Below are positions 1-9,184 of a stretch of 64,000 bases of DNA, piece after piece. The translations under genes and the position numbers were made by a program. The stretch spans positions 89,134 through 153,133 of the forward strand of contig JAHEKV010000002.1 of assembly GCA_024638165.1 (NCBI GenBank), given 5' to 3'. The DNA is from Flavobacteriaceae bacterium (GTDB lineage: Bacteria; Bacteroidota; Bacteroidia; Flavobacteriales; Flavobacteriaceae). The notes beneath the pieces were generated by a model. It saw only the letters and a program-made list of their open reading frames with translations, was not told where the DNA came from and did no database searches. Position 1 is the stretch's first letter, and each line of letters starts with the position of its first letter.

Positions 1-1
1 C

Positions 2-1336
2 AAACAGATCTCAGAATTGTTTGTACTGTTAGATCGCGCATCAGAAATAGATACACTTCTCGCTTATGCCGAGCTTACTGAAGAGGAAAGAGTACGTCGA
101 ATAACATTGAAAGTTCGTAATGAAATCGAAGCCAAACAGAAACAAGAGCGCGCTGAAAAATTGTTGGCTGAAATCGATCAAGAGAAAAACGAAGATTCAG
201 AGAAAGAGAGCGTATCGAACTTTTATTTTAATAACGAGCAATTAATAAAATCTGGAAAGTTGGCATTTGAAAAGGAATGGGGGGCCCGATCTAACATTGA
301 TTATTGGTCGCTTCGAAGCGTTTCTCCAGAACGTGCCATTGCAGAGGCTGAAATTAAAAAAAGCGAAGAACCCGATGAGCGCGTTTCAGCTCCGACCTCA
401 ACTATAGAAAGTGAAATTAATTCTTCTGTTGCGCAAAAGCTTGGCGAGATTCCGAGCAATGAAGAGGCTGTTGATGATTTAATTAAAGAAAAAATAGAAG
501 CCCTTTTTTCAAGCGCCTCTATTTACTATTACACCTTTGATGATTATTCAAGCGCCGTACAATTACTTGAGCCATTATTAGAAGGCTCTTCTGATTTGAT
601 ACAGGCAAACACGCTATACACGCTCTATTTGATCAGCGTTGACACCAATGAGGTTGCCGCTCAGTTCTATAAGAATAGATTGCTTAAGGAGTATCCGAAC
701 AGTCTTTTTTCGCGACACCTCAATTCAAAAGGGATAGAAACGATTGGCTTAGAGCAACGATTGGCTAAGCTATACATCGACCGTAAACATCAAGAGTTGC
801 GAACAACGTTTGACAGCATTAACAAAGCTCAATTACGAGTTAGCCCCTCTGCAGCCCTGTTGTTTGCAAAAAATGAATTCAAAATTGCAGGCCTTGAAGC
901 TTTTGAAAAGGCCCTAGAACAGTTACGACTGCTCTACCCCAACAGCTATTTATCAAGAGAGGCCATTCAAACTCTTAAGGTGATCAATCTTCAATCTGAA
1001 AAGGCAGCAAATAGCGATTCTGCTAAAAACAGAGTTTCATTAGTAATGGACGTCAGCAAAATGACTTCAGAGGAGCAAATTAAATTTCAGAGCAGATTGT
1101 CGAAAGCGCTCAAAGCCCAAAATTATTTAGCGAAGGCCTACATCGAACAATTCGACACCAACCACACTCTAGCCGTGCTTCATCGCTTTTTTGAGACCTC
1201 TTACATACAGGAGTTTATAGATAATAATGTTGAACTCCTGTCGTCGGTGCCTTTATTTGTCCTCACAGAATCAGAGTATATCAGGGCTTATCAGACGAAG
1301 AACTGGGATCTTTTTTCTGAAAAACAAGTTCTGTAA
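2..1336 (+). CDS. SprE/PorW-like TPR protein, C-terminal part (5' end outside window)
   Basis: The reading frame is open to the first base of the window, so the listed TTG at 17 is not a real start and the gene is truncated by the window edge. The visible part begins inside a charged helical stretch and contains FEKEWGARSNIDYW, which resembles the conserved WG-rich segment of the SprE/PorW family. Further on there are tetratricopeptide-like helices (around residues 170-330). SprE/PorW proteins are large TPR lipoproteins needed for type IX secretion and gliding in Bacteroidota, and they are often encoded just before the ATP synthase genes, as here. The stop codon overlaps the next start (TAATG). 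The family call is from remembered motif and synteny; the lipoprotein N-terminus is not visible. Confidence 0.7.
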   Translation, partial: KQISELFVLLDRASEIDTLLAYAELTEEERVRRITLKVRNEIEAKQKQERAEKLLAEIDQEKNEDSEKESVSNFYFNNEQLIKSGKLAFEKEWGARSNIDYWSLRSVSPERAIAEAEIKKSEEPDERVSAPTSTIESEINSSVAQKLGEIPSNEEAVDDLIKEKIEALFSSASIYYYTFDDYSSAVQLLEPLLEGSSDLIQANTLYTLYLISVDTNEVAAQFYKNRLLKEYPNSLFSRHLNSKGIETIGLEQRLAKLYIDRKHQELRTTFDSINKAQLRVSPSAALLFAKNEFKIAGLEAFEKALEQLRLLYPNSYLSREAIQTLKVINLQSEKAANSDSAKNRVSLVMDVSKMTSEEQIKFQSRLSKALKAQNYLAKAYIEQFDTNHTLAVLHRFFETSYIQEFIDNNVELLSSVPLFVLTESEYIRAYQTKNWDLFSEKQVL

Positions 1337-1539
1337 TGAGTGACAACAAATTTCGTTCGGCGATAAAGTATAGCGGGATTGCCGTTCAAATGGTGCTTAT
1401 CATTCTGGTGTTCAATTTTATTGGAGAAAAGCTTGGTGCTCGTTTTGAAGAGGAATGGATACCCTCTTTAACTACTTTGTTCGGAGTCTTTCTAGCGATG
1501 ACTTCAGTGATTGTTCAAGTATTAAAAGAAAACAAATGA
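1336..1539 (+). CDS. atpZ: AtpZ/AtpI-family ATP synthase accessory protein
   Basis: This is a 67-residue protein with two predicted membrane segments (about residues 13-30 and 42-62) and a central loop with glycine and acidic residues (GEKLGARFEEEW). Size, topology and position immediately upstream of the F0 genes fit the AtpZ/AtpI family of small accessory proteins linked to assembly of the c-ring or to ion transport. Start and stop overlap both neighbours (TAATG upstream, ATGA downstream), so translation is probably coupled. Function is inferred from family and context. Confidence 0.75.
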   Translation: MSDNKFRSAIKYSGIAVQMVLIILVFNFIGEKLGARFEEEWIPSLTTLFGVFLAMTSVIVQVLKENK

Positions 1540-1898
1540 TTAAGCAAGTATTAAAAATGATAAGCGCTCCCTTTGCCTTGGGCGCCGTTCATTTTCTTTT
1601 TAGTGACTCAATTACTCGTGATTTCTATTTGTTTTTTATGGGGATGATTGGGGTAGGAGCACTTCTTGTTTGGGCGCTTACCCTAATTGAAAAGACGTAT
1701 TACATTGGGTTCAGCTACCTGGGGTTCTTGGGGTTAAAACTAATTGTTTTCATGGTTCTCTTTGGAGAAACTCTAGAGGTCCTCTCTGCCTTAGAAACGA
1801 TTTCGAGAGCCGCTTATTTAATTCCCTTTTTTGTATCCCTATTGGTCGAAATAGGAGCCTTATATAAGGTCTTAAATCACACTTCTAAATCAGAATAA
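1536..1898 (+). CDS. Four-helix membrane protein of the ATP synthase cluster (AtpI-like)
   Basis: The ORF track starts this frame at 1455, inside atpZ, but the ATG at 1536 overlaps the atpZ stop as ATGA and is the likely start, giving about 120 residues beginning MIKQVLKMISAPFAL. The protein has four hydrophobic segments (about residues 8-24, 33-52, 60-80 and 95-112), the layout of AtpI, which lies between atpZ and atpB in many bacteria. Sequence alone does not prove AtpI identity; a four-helix accessory protein of F0 is the best supported call. It is followed by a 91-bp gap carrying the atpB promoter candidate. Confidence 0.6.
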   Translation: MIKQVLKMISAPFALGAVHFLFSDSITRDFYLFFMGMIGVGALLVWALTLIEKTYYIGFSYLGFLGLKLIVFMVLFGETLEVLSALETISRAAYLIPFFVSLLVEIGALYKVLNHTSKSE

Positions 1899-1942
1899 AA
1901 TCAAAATTTATAAGCCGTGGTTTTATAGTTAATTAGAATACT

Positions 1943-1950
1943 TACCTTTG
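1943..1950 (+). promoter_or_regulatory. Candidate -7 box for atpB
   Basis: TACCTTTG matches the Bacteroidota -7 consensus TAnnTTTG exactly, 39 bp upstream of the atpB start codon. No TTG lies at the usual distance upstream, so only half of the promoter is visible. It suggests that atpB onward can be transcribed independently of the sprE-like gene. Confidence 0.5.
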
Positions 1951-1989
1951 CCACAATTTTAACAAAGCCGACAGAAGTAAATCGCTCAA

Positions 1990-3123
1990 ATGAAGTTAGG
2001 TAAAACAGCTAGAAATAAGGTGCTTAGCCTCTTTAGTTTATTCTTTTTTTACGGAGCTTTCGCAGCGAGTGATAGCCCAAAATCAGAAAGTGAATCAGAG
2101 AATCACGGAGCGGTAAGCAGTGAAGCTGAAATTAGTGAATACATTCTTCACCACATTAAAGACGCTCACGACTTTCACTTATTCTCGTATAATGATTCAG
2201 AGGGCCATCGCAAACATATCGGCTTTCCACTACCCGTTATTGTATATTCTTCGAAAGGACTAAGAACCTTCATGTCTTCTGAATTTCACCATGATGATTC
2301 AGGACACCATGTGGTAGAAAGTGACGGAGTGTCTCTGGTAAAGTATCATGAGAAAATCTACGAATTAAATGAGGGTGCGCACGGGGTTGAGTTTGACGAG
2401 CAGCACCATCCGACTAACGCCCACGCTGTTTTAGATTTATCGATTACTAAGAGCGTGTTCGGATTTTTATTAGTCAGCCTTCTTATGTTATTCGCTTTCG
2501 GCAGATTAGCTAAGCAATATAAGAAGCAGGCTGTCCCAACCGGATTTGGTCGAGTTCTCGAGCCACTTATTCTATATGTTCGAGACGAAATCGCCAGACC
2601 GAACATCGGAGAAAAACACTACAGAAGATTTACAGGATTTTTGATGACGGTATTCTTCTTTATCTGGATTTCAAACTTACTTGGCCTTACGCCACTTGGA
2701 TTTAATATTACCGGTCAAATCGCGGTAACTTTTAGTCTTGCCTTATTCACTTACTTGATTACTCAATTTAGTGGTACTAAGGATTATTGGAAGCACATCT
2801 TTTGGATGCCAGGAGTTCCTGTCCCGATGAAAATTATTCTAGCGCCTATCGAATTGCTTGGAACTTTAACCAAGCCATTTTCGCTAATGATTCGTTTGTT
2901 CGCAAACATTTCTGCAGGCCACATCGTTGTGATGAGTCTAATCTCTATCGCAATCATTATGAAAAGCACCTTGGGTGCTGCCGGAGCCACAGTTCTTTCA
3001 TTAGCACTGTCGTTCTTTTTAACATTAATCGAGCTTCTTGTCGCCTTCTTACAGGCATATATTTTCACTATGCTTTCAGCCTTATTTATTGGTATGGCGG
3101 TAGAAGATCACGATCATCATTAA
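1990..3123 (+). CDS. atpB: F0F1 ATP synthase subunit a
   Basis: This is subunit a of the F0 sector, which forms the two half-channels for ion movement against the c-ring in the inner membrane. It has 377 residues, about 100 more than the E. coli protein, because of an N-terminal signal-like segment (SLFFFYGAFAASDS) and a His-rich region (about residues 30-150) before the membrane domain; such extensions are usual in Bacteroidota. The conserved segment IRLFANISAGH near residue 300 carries the essential arginine. The C-terminus ends in DHDHH. It is the first core gene of the atpBEFHAG order and has a -7 box just upstream. Confidence 0.97.
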   Translation: MKLGKTARNKVLSLFSLFFFYGAFAASDSPKSESESENHGAVSSEAEISEYILHHIKDAHDFHLFSYNDSEGHRKHIGFPLPVIVYSSKGLRTFMSSEFHHDDSGHHVVESDGVSLVKYHEKIYELNEGAHGVEFDEQHHPTNAHAVLDLSITKSVFGFLLVSLLMLFAFGRLAKQYKKQAVPTGFGRVLEPLILYVRDEIARPNIGEKHYRRFTGFLMTVFFFIWISNLLGLTPLGFNITGQIAVTFSLALFTYLITQFSGTKDYWKHIFWMPGVPVPMKIILAPIELLGTLTKPFSLMIRLFANISAGHIVVMSLISIAIIMKSTLGAAGATVLSLALSFFLTLIELLVAFLQAYIFTMLSALFIGMAVEDHDHH

Positions 3124-3159
3124 TAATTAAATTTTTGTTTAATCTATAGTTCAATCATT

Positions 3160-3354
3160 ATGACAATTCCAAATTTAGTAGGTGCAGGCCTAATCGTTAT
3201 CGGAGCAGGAATGGGTCTTGGTAAAATCGGTGGAAGTGCAATGGAAGGTATTGCACGTCAGCCAGAGGCTGCCAGTAAGATTCAGACTGCAATGATTATC
3301 ATCGCAGCACTATTAGAAGGTTTAGCATTCGGTGCTCTTTTCTTAGGAAAATAA
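3160..3354 (+). CDS. atpE: F0F1 ATP synthase subunit c
   Basis: This 64-residue protein is a hairpin of two membrane helices joined by the polar loop ARQPE (residues 32-36), which contacts subunits gamma and epsilon. The ion-binding carboxylate is Glu53 in AALLEGLAF. Helix 1 has GMGLGK rather than a glutamine at the sodium-ligand position, and Glu53 is followed by Gly rather than Ser or Thr, so proton rather than sodium coupling is predicted. The c subunit is needed in many copies per enzyme; a strong hairpin directly after the gene may favour its message. Confidence 0.97.
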   Translation: MTIPNLVGAGLIVIGAGMGLGKIGGSAMEGIARQPEAASKIQTAMIIIAALLEGLAFGALFLGK

Positions 3355-3364
3355 ACCTTAAAAC

Positions 3365-3402
3365 AAAGTGGGTTGGCCGCGGTTGGCGGCCAACAGCACT
3401 TT
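3365..3402 (+). other. Stable intercistronic hairpin between atpE and atpF
   Basis: GTTGGCCGC (3372-3380) pairs perfectly with GCGGCCAAC (3386-3394) around the 5-nt loop GGTTG. Outer bases AAAGTG (3365-3370) and CACTTT (3397-3402) can extend the stem after a small internal mismatch. There is no U-tract after the stem (AATTAAAA follows), so it does not look like an ordinary intrinsic terminator. A role in protecting the 3' end of an atpE message, processing or partial attenuation is inferred. Confidence 0.7.
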
Positions 3403-3423
3403 AATTAAAACGGTAACAAAGGA

Positions 3424-3924
3424 ATGGAACAACTATTAAACGATTTTTCACCAGGATTATTCATCATGCAAAGCGTGTTAATGCTTGCTGTGATTTTCTT
3501 AATGGTAAAATTTGCTTGGAAGCCTATCGTTTCTGCTCTTGATGAAAGAGAAGAAGGGATCAAGAATGCTCTTGAGGCTGCAGAAAATGCTAAGCAAGAA
3601 ATGGAAAGCATTTCTTCATCAAACGAAAAACTTTTCAATCAGGCTCGTGAAGAACGAGACGCTATGCTTAAAGAGGCTCGTGAAATGAAGGCTAAGATGA
3701 TTGCCGAGGCTGAAGCAAATGCAGAAGCAGAAGCAGCAAAAATCATTGCTAGCGCGAAAGAAGCCATTGAATCAGAGAAAAAAGAGGCTTTAGCAGAGTT
3801 AAAAGCTGAGGTCGCTCAACTTTCTATTTCGGTAGCTGAAAAATTATTGAAAGAAGAACTTTCTGACGCTAAAAAAGACGCGTCATTTGTGAACGGTTTA
3901 CTTGGAGAAGTAAACTTAAAATAA
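3424..3924 (+). CDS. atpF: F0F1 ATP synthase subunit b
   Basis: The protein has one N-terminal membrane helix (about residues 10-30, LFIMQSVLMLAVIFLMV) and then a long charged, alanine-rich coiled coil running to the C-terminus, the peripheral stalk that holds F1 to F0. Its 166 residues are a normal length. It lies in the conserved order between atpE and atpH, with only 3 bp before the next gene. The upstream gap to atpE holds a stable hairpin. Confidence 0.96.
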   Translation: MEQLLNDFSPGLFIMQSVLMLAVIFLMVKFAWKPIVSALDEREEGIKNALEAAENAKQEMESISSSNEKLFNQAREERDAMLKEAREMKAKMIAEAEANAEAEAAKIIASAKEAIESEKKEALAELKAEVAQLSISVAEKLLKEELSDAKKDASFVNGLLGEVNLK

Positions 3925-3927
3925 ACT

Positions 3928-4467
3928 ATGAAACACTCGAGAGCCTCATTACGATACGCAAAAGCTTTGTATGCCGCAGCTTCTGAAAAGAATGCTGTTG
4001 ACGCGGTACAAAGTGATCTAGCTTCTATCCAACTAACTTTGTCTGGAAACAACGAATTAGTTGCTGTGCTTGAATCGCCTGTTGCGAGTAGCAGAGTGAA
4101 AAGAGCGTATCTCGATAAGATTTTCACCGATTTAAACCCGTTGACCAGCGGTCTGCTTAATGCTCTTGTTAGCAACGAGCGACTTGAATTACTTCAAGAT
4201 GTTATTGTTCGCTACGCTGAAAAGCACAATGAAGGTCGTGGAGCTGTAGTTGCAACCCTTAAAAGTAGCTCGGCTACCACTGAAGCTTTTGACAACGAAA
4301 TCATATCAAAAATCAAGGCCTCTGGTTATTCAGAGGTAACTCTCGAAAAACAAATCGTACCAGAACTGATTGGTGGATTTGTTTTAAGAATTAATGACCT
4401 GCAGTTTGATGCAAGTCTTTCAAAACAACTGAATCGATTAAAAAGAGAATTTTCTAATAGTCTATAA
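3928..4467 (+). CDS. atpH: F0F1 ATP synthase subunit delta
   Basis: This 179-residue soluble protein fits the OSCP/delta family, which caps the alpha3-beta3 hexamer and binds the b-subunit stalk. It has the family start ([14 protein letters not shown], residues 8-21) and the C-terminal signature [17 protein letters not shown]. It is tightly packed between atpF and atpA (3-bp and 2-bp gaps), consistent with one transcript. Confidence 0.95.
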   Translation: MKHSRASLRYAKALYAAASEKNAVDAVQSDLASIQLTLSGNNELVAVLESPVASSRVKRAYLDKIFTDLNPLTSGLLNALVSNERLELLQDVIVRYAEKHNEGRGAVVATLKSSSATTEAFDNEIISKIKASGYSEVTLEKQIVPELIGGFVLRINDLQFDASLSKQLNRLKREFSNSL

Positions 4468-4469
4468 CG

Positions 4470-6050
4470 ATGGCAGAAGTAAAAGCAGCTGAAGTTTCAG
4501 CAATCTTAAAAAAGCAAATCGAAGGATTCGACGCTAGCGCTACCCTTGACGAGGTAGGAACTGTACTTGCAGTTGGTGACGGTATCGCACGTATTTACGG
4601 TCTATCTAACGCACAATACGGAGAACTTGTTGAGTTCGACGGAGGAATGCAAGGGATTGTACTTAACCTTGAGGAGGATAATGTAGGTGTCGTACTTCTT
4701 GGTCCATCTAAAGAAATTACAGAAGGTTCTACAGTAAAGAGAACACAACGTATCGCCTCTATCAATGTAGGAGAAGGTGTAGTTGGTCGTGTTCTTAACA
4801 CTCTTGGTGAGCCAATCGACGGTAAAGGAGCTATTGAAGGAGAGACCTTTGAGATGCCTCTTGAGCGTAAGGCGCCTGGAGTAATTTTTAGACAGCCAGT
4901 AAATGAACCGCTTCAAACAGGAGTTAAGGCGATTGACGCGATGATCCCTGTAGGTAGAGGTCAGCGTGAGCTGGTTATTGGCGACCGTCAAACAGGTAAA
5001 ACCACGGTATGTATTGATACGATTCTAAATCAAAAAGAATTTTATGATGCAGGCGAACCAGTATACTGTATTTACGTAGCGGTTGGTCAAAAAGCATCAA
5101 CGGTAGCTGCTATTGCTAAAACTCTTGAAGATAAGGGAGCTTTAGCCTATACTACCATTGTTGCGGCAAACGCATCAGATCCTGCGCCTATGCAGGTTTA
5201 TGCTCCTTTTGCTGGTGCAGCAATCGGGGAATACTTTAGAGACACGGGTCGTCCGGCGCTAATCGTTTATGATGATCTTTCTAAGCAAGCAGTAGCTTAC
5301 CGTGAGGTATCACTTCTTCTACGTCGTCCACCGGGACGTGAGGCGTATCCTGGAGACGTTTTCTACCTTCACTCAAGATTACTTGAGCGTTCAGCTAAGG
5401 TTATCGCAGATGATTCAATTGCGAAAAACATGAACGACCTTCCGGAATCACTAAAAGAAAAAGTAAAAGGAGGAGGATCGTTAACCGCTCTTCCTATCAT
5501 TGAAACACAAGCGGGAGACGTTTCTGCTTATATCCCAACTAACGTAATTTCGATTACTGATGGTCAGATTTTCTTAGAGCAAGATTTATTCAACCAAGGG
5601 GTTCGTCCTGCGATTAACGTAGGTATCTCTGTATCGCGTGTTGGGGGGTCTGCACAGATCAAGTCGATGAAGAAAGTTGCGGGTACTTTAAAACTTGACC
5701 AAGCACAGTTTAGAGAACTAGAAGCGTTTGCAAAATTCGGTTCTGATCTTGACGCTGCAACCCTTAACGTAATTGAAAAAGGACGTCGTAACGTAGAGAT
5801 TCTAAAACAAGCACAGAACGATCCTTACACGGTCGAAGATCAGGTAGCGATCATCTACGCAGGTTCTAAAAACCTACTTAGAGAGGTTCCTGTAAACGCA
5901 GTTAAGGCTTTTGAGAAGGATTATATTGAAACTCTTAGAATGAGCCATCAAGAGGTTCTTTCTAGCTTGAAAGCAGGAAAACTAACCGACGAAGCAATTG
6001 CAGTACTAACTGAGGTAGCTGCTGAAGTAACAAAACGACACCAAGCATAA
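4470..6050 (+). CDS. atpA: F0F1 ATP synthase subunit alpha
   Basis: This is the non-catalytic nucleotide-binding subunit of F1. The N-terminal beta-barrel is followed by the P-loop GDRQTGKT (residues 171-178), the alpha-subunit segment [20 protein letters not shown], and [18 protein letters not shown] near residue 385. At 526 residues it is slightly longer than the E. coli subunit. It is the largest gene of the cluster and directly precedes atpG. Confidence 0.98.
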   Translation: MAEVKAAEVSAILKKQIEGFDASATLDEVGTVLAVGDGIARIYGLSNAQYGELVEFDGGMQGIVLNLEEDNVGVVLLGPSKEITEGSTVKRTQRIASINVGEGVVGRVLNTLGEPIDGKGAIEGETFEMPLERKAPGVIFRQPVNEPLQTGVKAIDAMIPVGRGQRELVIGDRQTGKTTVCIDTILNQKEFYDAGEPVYCIYVAVGQKASTVAAIAKTLEDKGALAYTTIVAANASDPAPMQVYAPFAGAAIGEYFRDTGRPALIVYDDLSKQAVAYREVSLLLRRPPGREAYPGDVFYLHSRLLERSAKVIADDSIAKNMNDLPESLKEKVKGGGSLTALPIIETQAGDVSAYIPTNVISITDGQIFLEQDLFNQGVRPAINVGISVSRVGGSAQIKSMKKVAGTLKLDQAQFRELEAFAKFGSDLDAATLNVIEKGRRNVEILKQAQNDPYTVEDQVAIIYAGSKNLLREVPVNAVKAFEKDYIETLRMSHQEVLSSLKAGKLTDEAIAVLTEVAAEVTKRHQA

Positions 6051-6060
6051 GAAAGGCTTT

Positions 6061-6921
6061 ATGGCTAACTTAAAGGAAATACGTAACAGAATATCATCGG
6101 TTTCTTCAACCATGCAGATTACCAGTGCCATGAAAATGGTTTCTGCTGCTAAATTGAAGAAGGCTCAAGATGCTATTGTTGCTATGCGTCCCTACGCCGA
6201 TAAGCTTTCTTTTTTATTGGCCGGTTTAGGACAAAGCCTTGAAGAAGGTACAGAGAACGTATATGCTGAAAAGCGAGCTGCCAAAAAGGTACTCCTAGTA
6301 GCCATTAGTTCAAATCGAGGGCTTTGTGGGGCTTTTAATACCAATGTCATTAAAGCGGTTAAAGCTGCATCTGAGTCTTATGGCAAAGGAGTATCGGTTG
6401 AAATTGTAACCATCGGTAAAAAGGTGGCAGACGGACTCAAAGAAGCCGTTATTGTCGGAGATCATAGTTCTATCTACGACGATTTAACTTTTGATGCATC
6501 TGTAGCCGTAGCAAACGATTTAATAGAGGCTTTTATCTCTGAGCAGTACGACGAGATCAGACTGGTATATAACTCATTCAAAAATGCAGCAACTCAAATT
6601 GTTAAGAACGAAGCATTCTTACCAATGGTAGCAGAAGGAGACGCTTCAGAAACTACCACAGAGGAATACATTTTTGAACCGTCGGCGGAGGAAATCGTAA
6701 ATGAACTTATTCCTAAGTCTTTAAAAATTCAACTGTACAAAGCGATTAGAGACTCTTTTGCTAGTGAACACGGTGCTCGAATGACTGCCATGCACAAAGC
6801 AACAGATAACGCTAAGGAGCTTAGAGATCAATTGAAACTTACCTACAACAAAGCACGTCAAGCGGCTATTACCAACGAGATCCTCGAGATTGTGGGTGGA
6901 GCCGAGGCACTTAACGGGTAG
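6061..6921 (+). CDS. atpG: F0F1 ATP synthase subunit gamma
   Basis: This is the central rotor shaft of F1. The N-terminal helix carries the family signature ISSVSSTMQITSAMKMVSAA, and the C-terminal helix carries the matching LRDQLKLTYNKARQAAITNE segment that closes the coiled coil. The 286 residues are typical. It is the last ATP synthase gene here: atpD (beta) and atpC (epsilon) do not follow, as in other Bacteroidota where they form a separate locus. Confidence 0.97.
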   Translation: MANLKEIRNRISSVSSTMQITSAMKMVSAAKLKKAQDAIVAMRPYADKLSFLLAGLGQSLEEGTENVYAEKRAAKKVLLVAISSNRGLCGAFNTNVIKAVKAASESYGKGVSVEIVTIGKKVADGLKEAVIVGDHSSIYDDLTFDASVAVANDLIEAFISEQYDEIRLVYNSFKNAATQIVKNEAFLPMVAEGDASETTTEEYIFEPSAEEIVNELIPKSLKIQLYKAIRDSFASEHGARMTAMHKATDNAKELRDQLKLTYNKARQAAITNEILEIVGGAEALNG

Positions 6922-6967
6922 TTCACCGACTCAGTTTGTTTATCTTTAGGATATAAGTATTTATGTC

Positions 6968-7324
6968 TTGAATAGTAGGCTTCGTATTCTTCTTTTTTTC
7001 ATTGTGGTACTCTTGTGGTCGTGTGGTGCTTATCCAGATCAGTACTCAGTTGATAACATCGTTGCTAATCAGGTCTTATCGGGAAGAGCAGAGCAAAGCC
7101 CTTATTTTGAGGTTAGATTTCGTTTAACCAAACTCAAATCTTGTGAATGGACTGCATCTATAGAGGGCGCACCCAAAACACTTGACCGGCTAGAAGACTC
7201 ATACCTTCTAAGATTAGATGAATATCGGGAGGGTGAAGTAGTTTTTATTTATTGTTTGAACCGTCCAAATCGTAAAACCAAGCTTATCTTACCGCCGTTA
7301 AGTCGTCCGATCATAAGACAGTAG
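6968..7324 (+). CDS. Small hypothetical lipoprotein
   Basis: This is a 118-residue protein of unknown function. The only usable start is TTG at 6968, because the nearby ATG at 6963 is followed at once by a stop in its frame. The N-terminus is a lipoprotein signal (RLRILLFFIVVLLWSCG), so it probably sits on an envelope membrane by Cys20. The mature part is mostly beta-like with several Arg and Tyr residues and no motif I recognise. It lies between atpG and a flippase gene, with only 4 bp before the latter, so it may be co-transcribed with the envelope genes. Confidence 0.6.
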   Translation: MNSRLRILLFFIVVLLWSCGAYPDQYSVDNIVANQVLSGRAEQSPYFEVRFRLTKLKSCEWTASIEGAPKTLDRLEDSYLLRLDEYREGEVVFIYCLNRPNRKTKLILPPLSRPIIRQ

Positions 7325-7328
7325 ATTT

Positions 7329-8750
7329 ATGGAGACCATTAAGCGTTTAGGAAAACAGATTTTTGTCTATGGTTTAGCCACTGTGCTTCCCCGCGCATTA
7401 TCATTTCTCCTATTACCCTTATACACCTCAATCTTTGATCAAGCAGCAGGCTATGGTCAGTACGTTTTTATCTATTCTTGGATCGCCTTTTTCAATGTGC
7501 TTTTCTCCTATGGTATGGAGACTGCATTTTTCAGATTTTATCATAAAAGTGATCGGCCAGATCGTGTTTTAACTACTTCAATTTGGGCTCTGGCCACATC
7601 TTCTTTAGTCTTGCTCGGTCTTGGAATTCTTTTCTATGAATTCATTGGGTCTGCCACTGGAATTCAGCCAGAGTTTGTAAAGAAGACGGTATATATCCTA
7701 ATACTCGACGCCTTAGTGGTCATTCCTTTTGCCTATCTAAGAGCACAAGAACAAGCCACTAAGTATGCGGTTATAAAATCAATTAACGTGGTTATCAATG
7801 TTGGCTTAAACATCTATTATCTTAAGTTTTCAGGAACAAGATTCTTAGGCCATGAAATCGACGCCATCTTTGAGGCTAATATTATTGCTAGTGCTTTCAC
7901 TCTTTTTTGGATGCTTCCTGTTTACTTTAAATATAAACCGGTATTCGATTATAAGCTGTACAGACAACTCTTGCGGTATGCAATGCCGGTGATGCTTGCA
8001 GGAATTGCCTTTACCATCAACGAAGTATTTGACAAGATTATCCTTACCAGATTGGCGGGCGAAGCAGAAGCTGGGATTTATGGAGCATGCTATAAACTCG
8101 GTGTTTTCATGACGCTTTTTGCAACGGCCTATCGAATGGGAGTAGAACCCTTCTTTTTTAGAGAGGCAAAAAAGGAGAATAAGGAAAAACAATATGCAGA
8201 GGTTACTTATTTTTTCGTGGCCTTAGCTAGTGTTATTTACTTAGGGGTTATGGTGTTCTTACAGCCTATTGCCAAGATTTTTTTACGCGACGAAATCTAT
8301 AGAGAAGGCTTAATTATTGTTCCTTTTGTGTTGCTTGGGGCGCTATTTCTAGGCGTTTATCACAACCTTTCGGTTTGGTACAAGATTACAGATAAAACCT
8401 ATGTGGGTGCGGTGATATCTGGACTAGGCGCCTTAATTACCCTAGGCTTAAACAGCTATCTTATTCCACAAATCGGGTATATCGCTGCGGCAATAGCTAC
8501 CCTGGCAGCGTACGGGGCCATGATGTTGATTTCGTTTTTATGGGGCAGGAAATCCTATCCTATTCCTTACAAAGTGATTCCTATGTTGGGGTATCTCACC
8601 CTCTCTGTAACCCTATCTCTCACTCATTTCTTTTTCTTTACGACAAGCTTATGGATGGCCTTACTGTTCCTCCTCTTATTTAGTAGCTTTGTTATACTCA
8701 TTGAAAGATCAACTTTAAAAAGACTCCTTACATCTTATGGTACCCGTTAA
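7329..8750 (+). CDS. Wzx-like polysaccharide/lipid flippase (MOP superfamily)
   Basis: This 473-residue integral membrane protein has about 12-14 hydrophobic segments and the family opening [28 protein letters not shown], typical of polysaccharide-export flippases of the MOP/MATE superfamily. Such proteins move undecaprenyl-linked sugars across the inner membrane. The short loop [19 protein letters not shown] (about residues 235-253) is a common feature of this group. It overlaps dut by 14 bp. The transported substrate cannot be deduced. Confidence 0.85.
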   Translation: METIKRLGKQIFVYGLATVLPRALSFLLLPLYTSIFDQAAGYGQYVFIYSWIAFFNVLFSYGMETAFFRFYHKSDRPDRVLTTSIWALATSSLVLLGLGILFYEFIGSATGIQPEFVKKTVYILILDALVVIPFAYLRAQEQATKYAVIKSINVVINVGLNIYYLKFSGTRFLGHEIDAIFEANIIASAFTLFWMLPVYFKYKPVFDYKLYRQLLRYAMPVMLAGIAFTINEVFDKIILTRLAGEAEAGIYGACYKLGVFMTLFATAYRMGVEPFFFREAKKENKEKQYAEVTYFFVALASVIYLGVMVFLQPIAKIFLRDEIYREGLIIVPFVLLGALFLGVYHNLSVWYKITDKTYVGAVISGLGALITLGLNSYLIPQIGYIAAAIATLAAYGAMMLISFLWGRKSYPIPYKVIPMLGYLTLSVTLSLTHFFFFTTSLWMALLFLLLFSSFVILIERSTLKRLLTSYGTR

Positions 8751-9174
8751 GATCATTAACAAATCGTCTCATCCATTACCTAGCTATCAGACCTCTCAGT
8801 CGGCAGGAATGGACCTTCGAGCAAATAATCCAGAACCTATTGTGTTGAAGCCTCTGATGAGAGCAATTGTTCCGACAGGCTTATTCATTGAATTACCTGA
8901 AGGTTATGAGGCTCAAATCCGTCCTCGTAGTGGATTAGCGGCTAAAAAGGGTATTGGACTCGTTAATTCTCCAGGAACCATCGATGCAGATTATCGAGGA
9001 GAAATAGGGGTAATCGTAGTTAACCTTTCCAATGAGGATTTTACTATCGAAAACGGAGAGCGAATCGCTCAAATGGTAATTGCTAAGCACGAAGTTGCGA
9101 GCTGGCAAGAGGTAGAGTCTTTGAACGAGTCAGATCGCGGATCTGGAGGATTCGGTAGTACAGGAACCGCATAA
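8737..9174 (+). CDS. dut: Deoxyuridine 5'-triphosphate nucleotidohydrolase
   Basis: This enzyme hydrolyses dUTP to dUMP and pyrophosphate, keeping uracil out of DNA and feeding dTMP synthesis. All five trimeric dUTPase motifs are visible in order: [18 protein letters not shown], the substrate motif [22 protein letters not shown], and the C-terminal glycine-rich arm [10 protein letters not shown]. The length of 145 residues is normal. The start lies inside the 3' end of the flippase gene, so translation may be coupled. Confidence 0.97.
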   Translation: MVPVKIINKSSHPLPSYQTSQSAGMDLRANNPEPIVLKPLMRAIVPTGLFIELPEGYEAQIRPRSGLAAKKGIGLVNSPGTIDADYRGEIGVIVVNLSNEDFTIENGERIAQMVIAKHEVASWQEVESLNESDRGSGGFGSTGTA

Positions 9175-9184
9175 ACAAAACTCA

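Noticed and set aside
2787-3149. 120-aa ORF in another frame of atpB
   Set aside because: Shadow of the well-supported atpB gene; cysteine and serine rich without motif.
4602-4991. 129-aa minus ORF in atpA
   Set aside because: Antisense shadow of atpA with unlikely composition.
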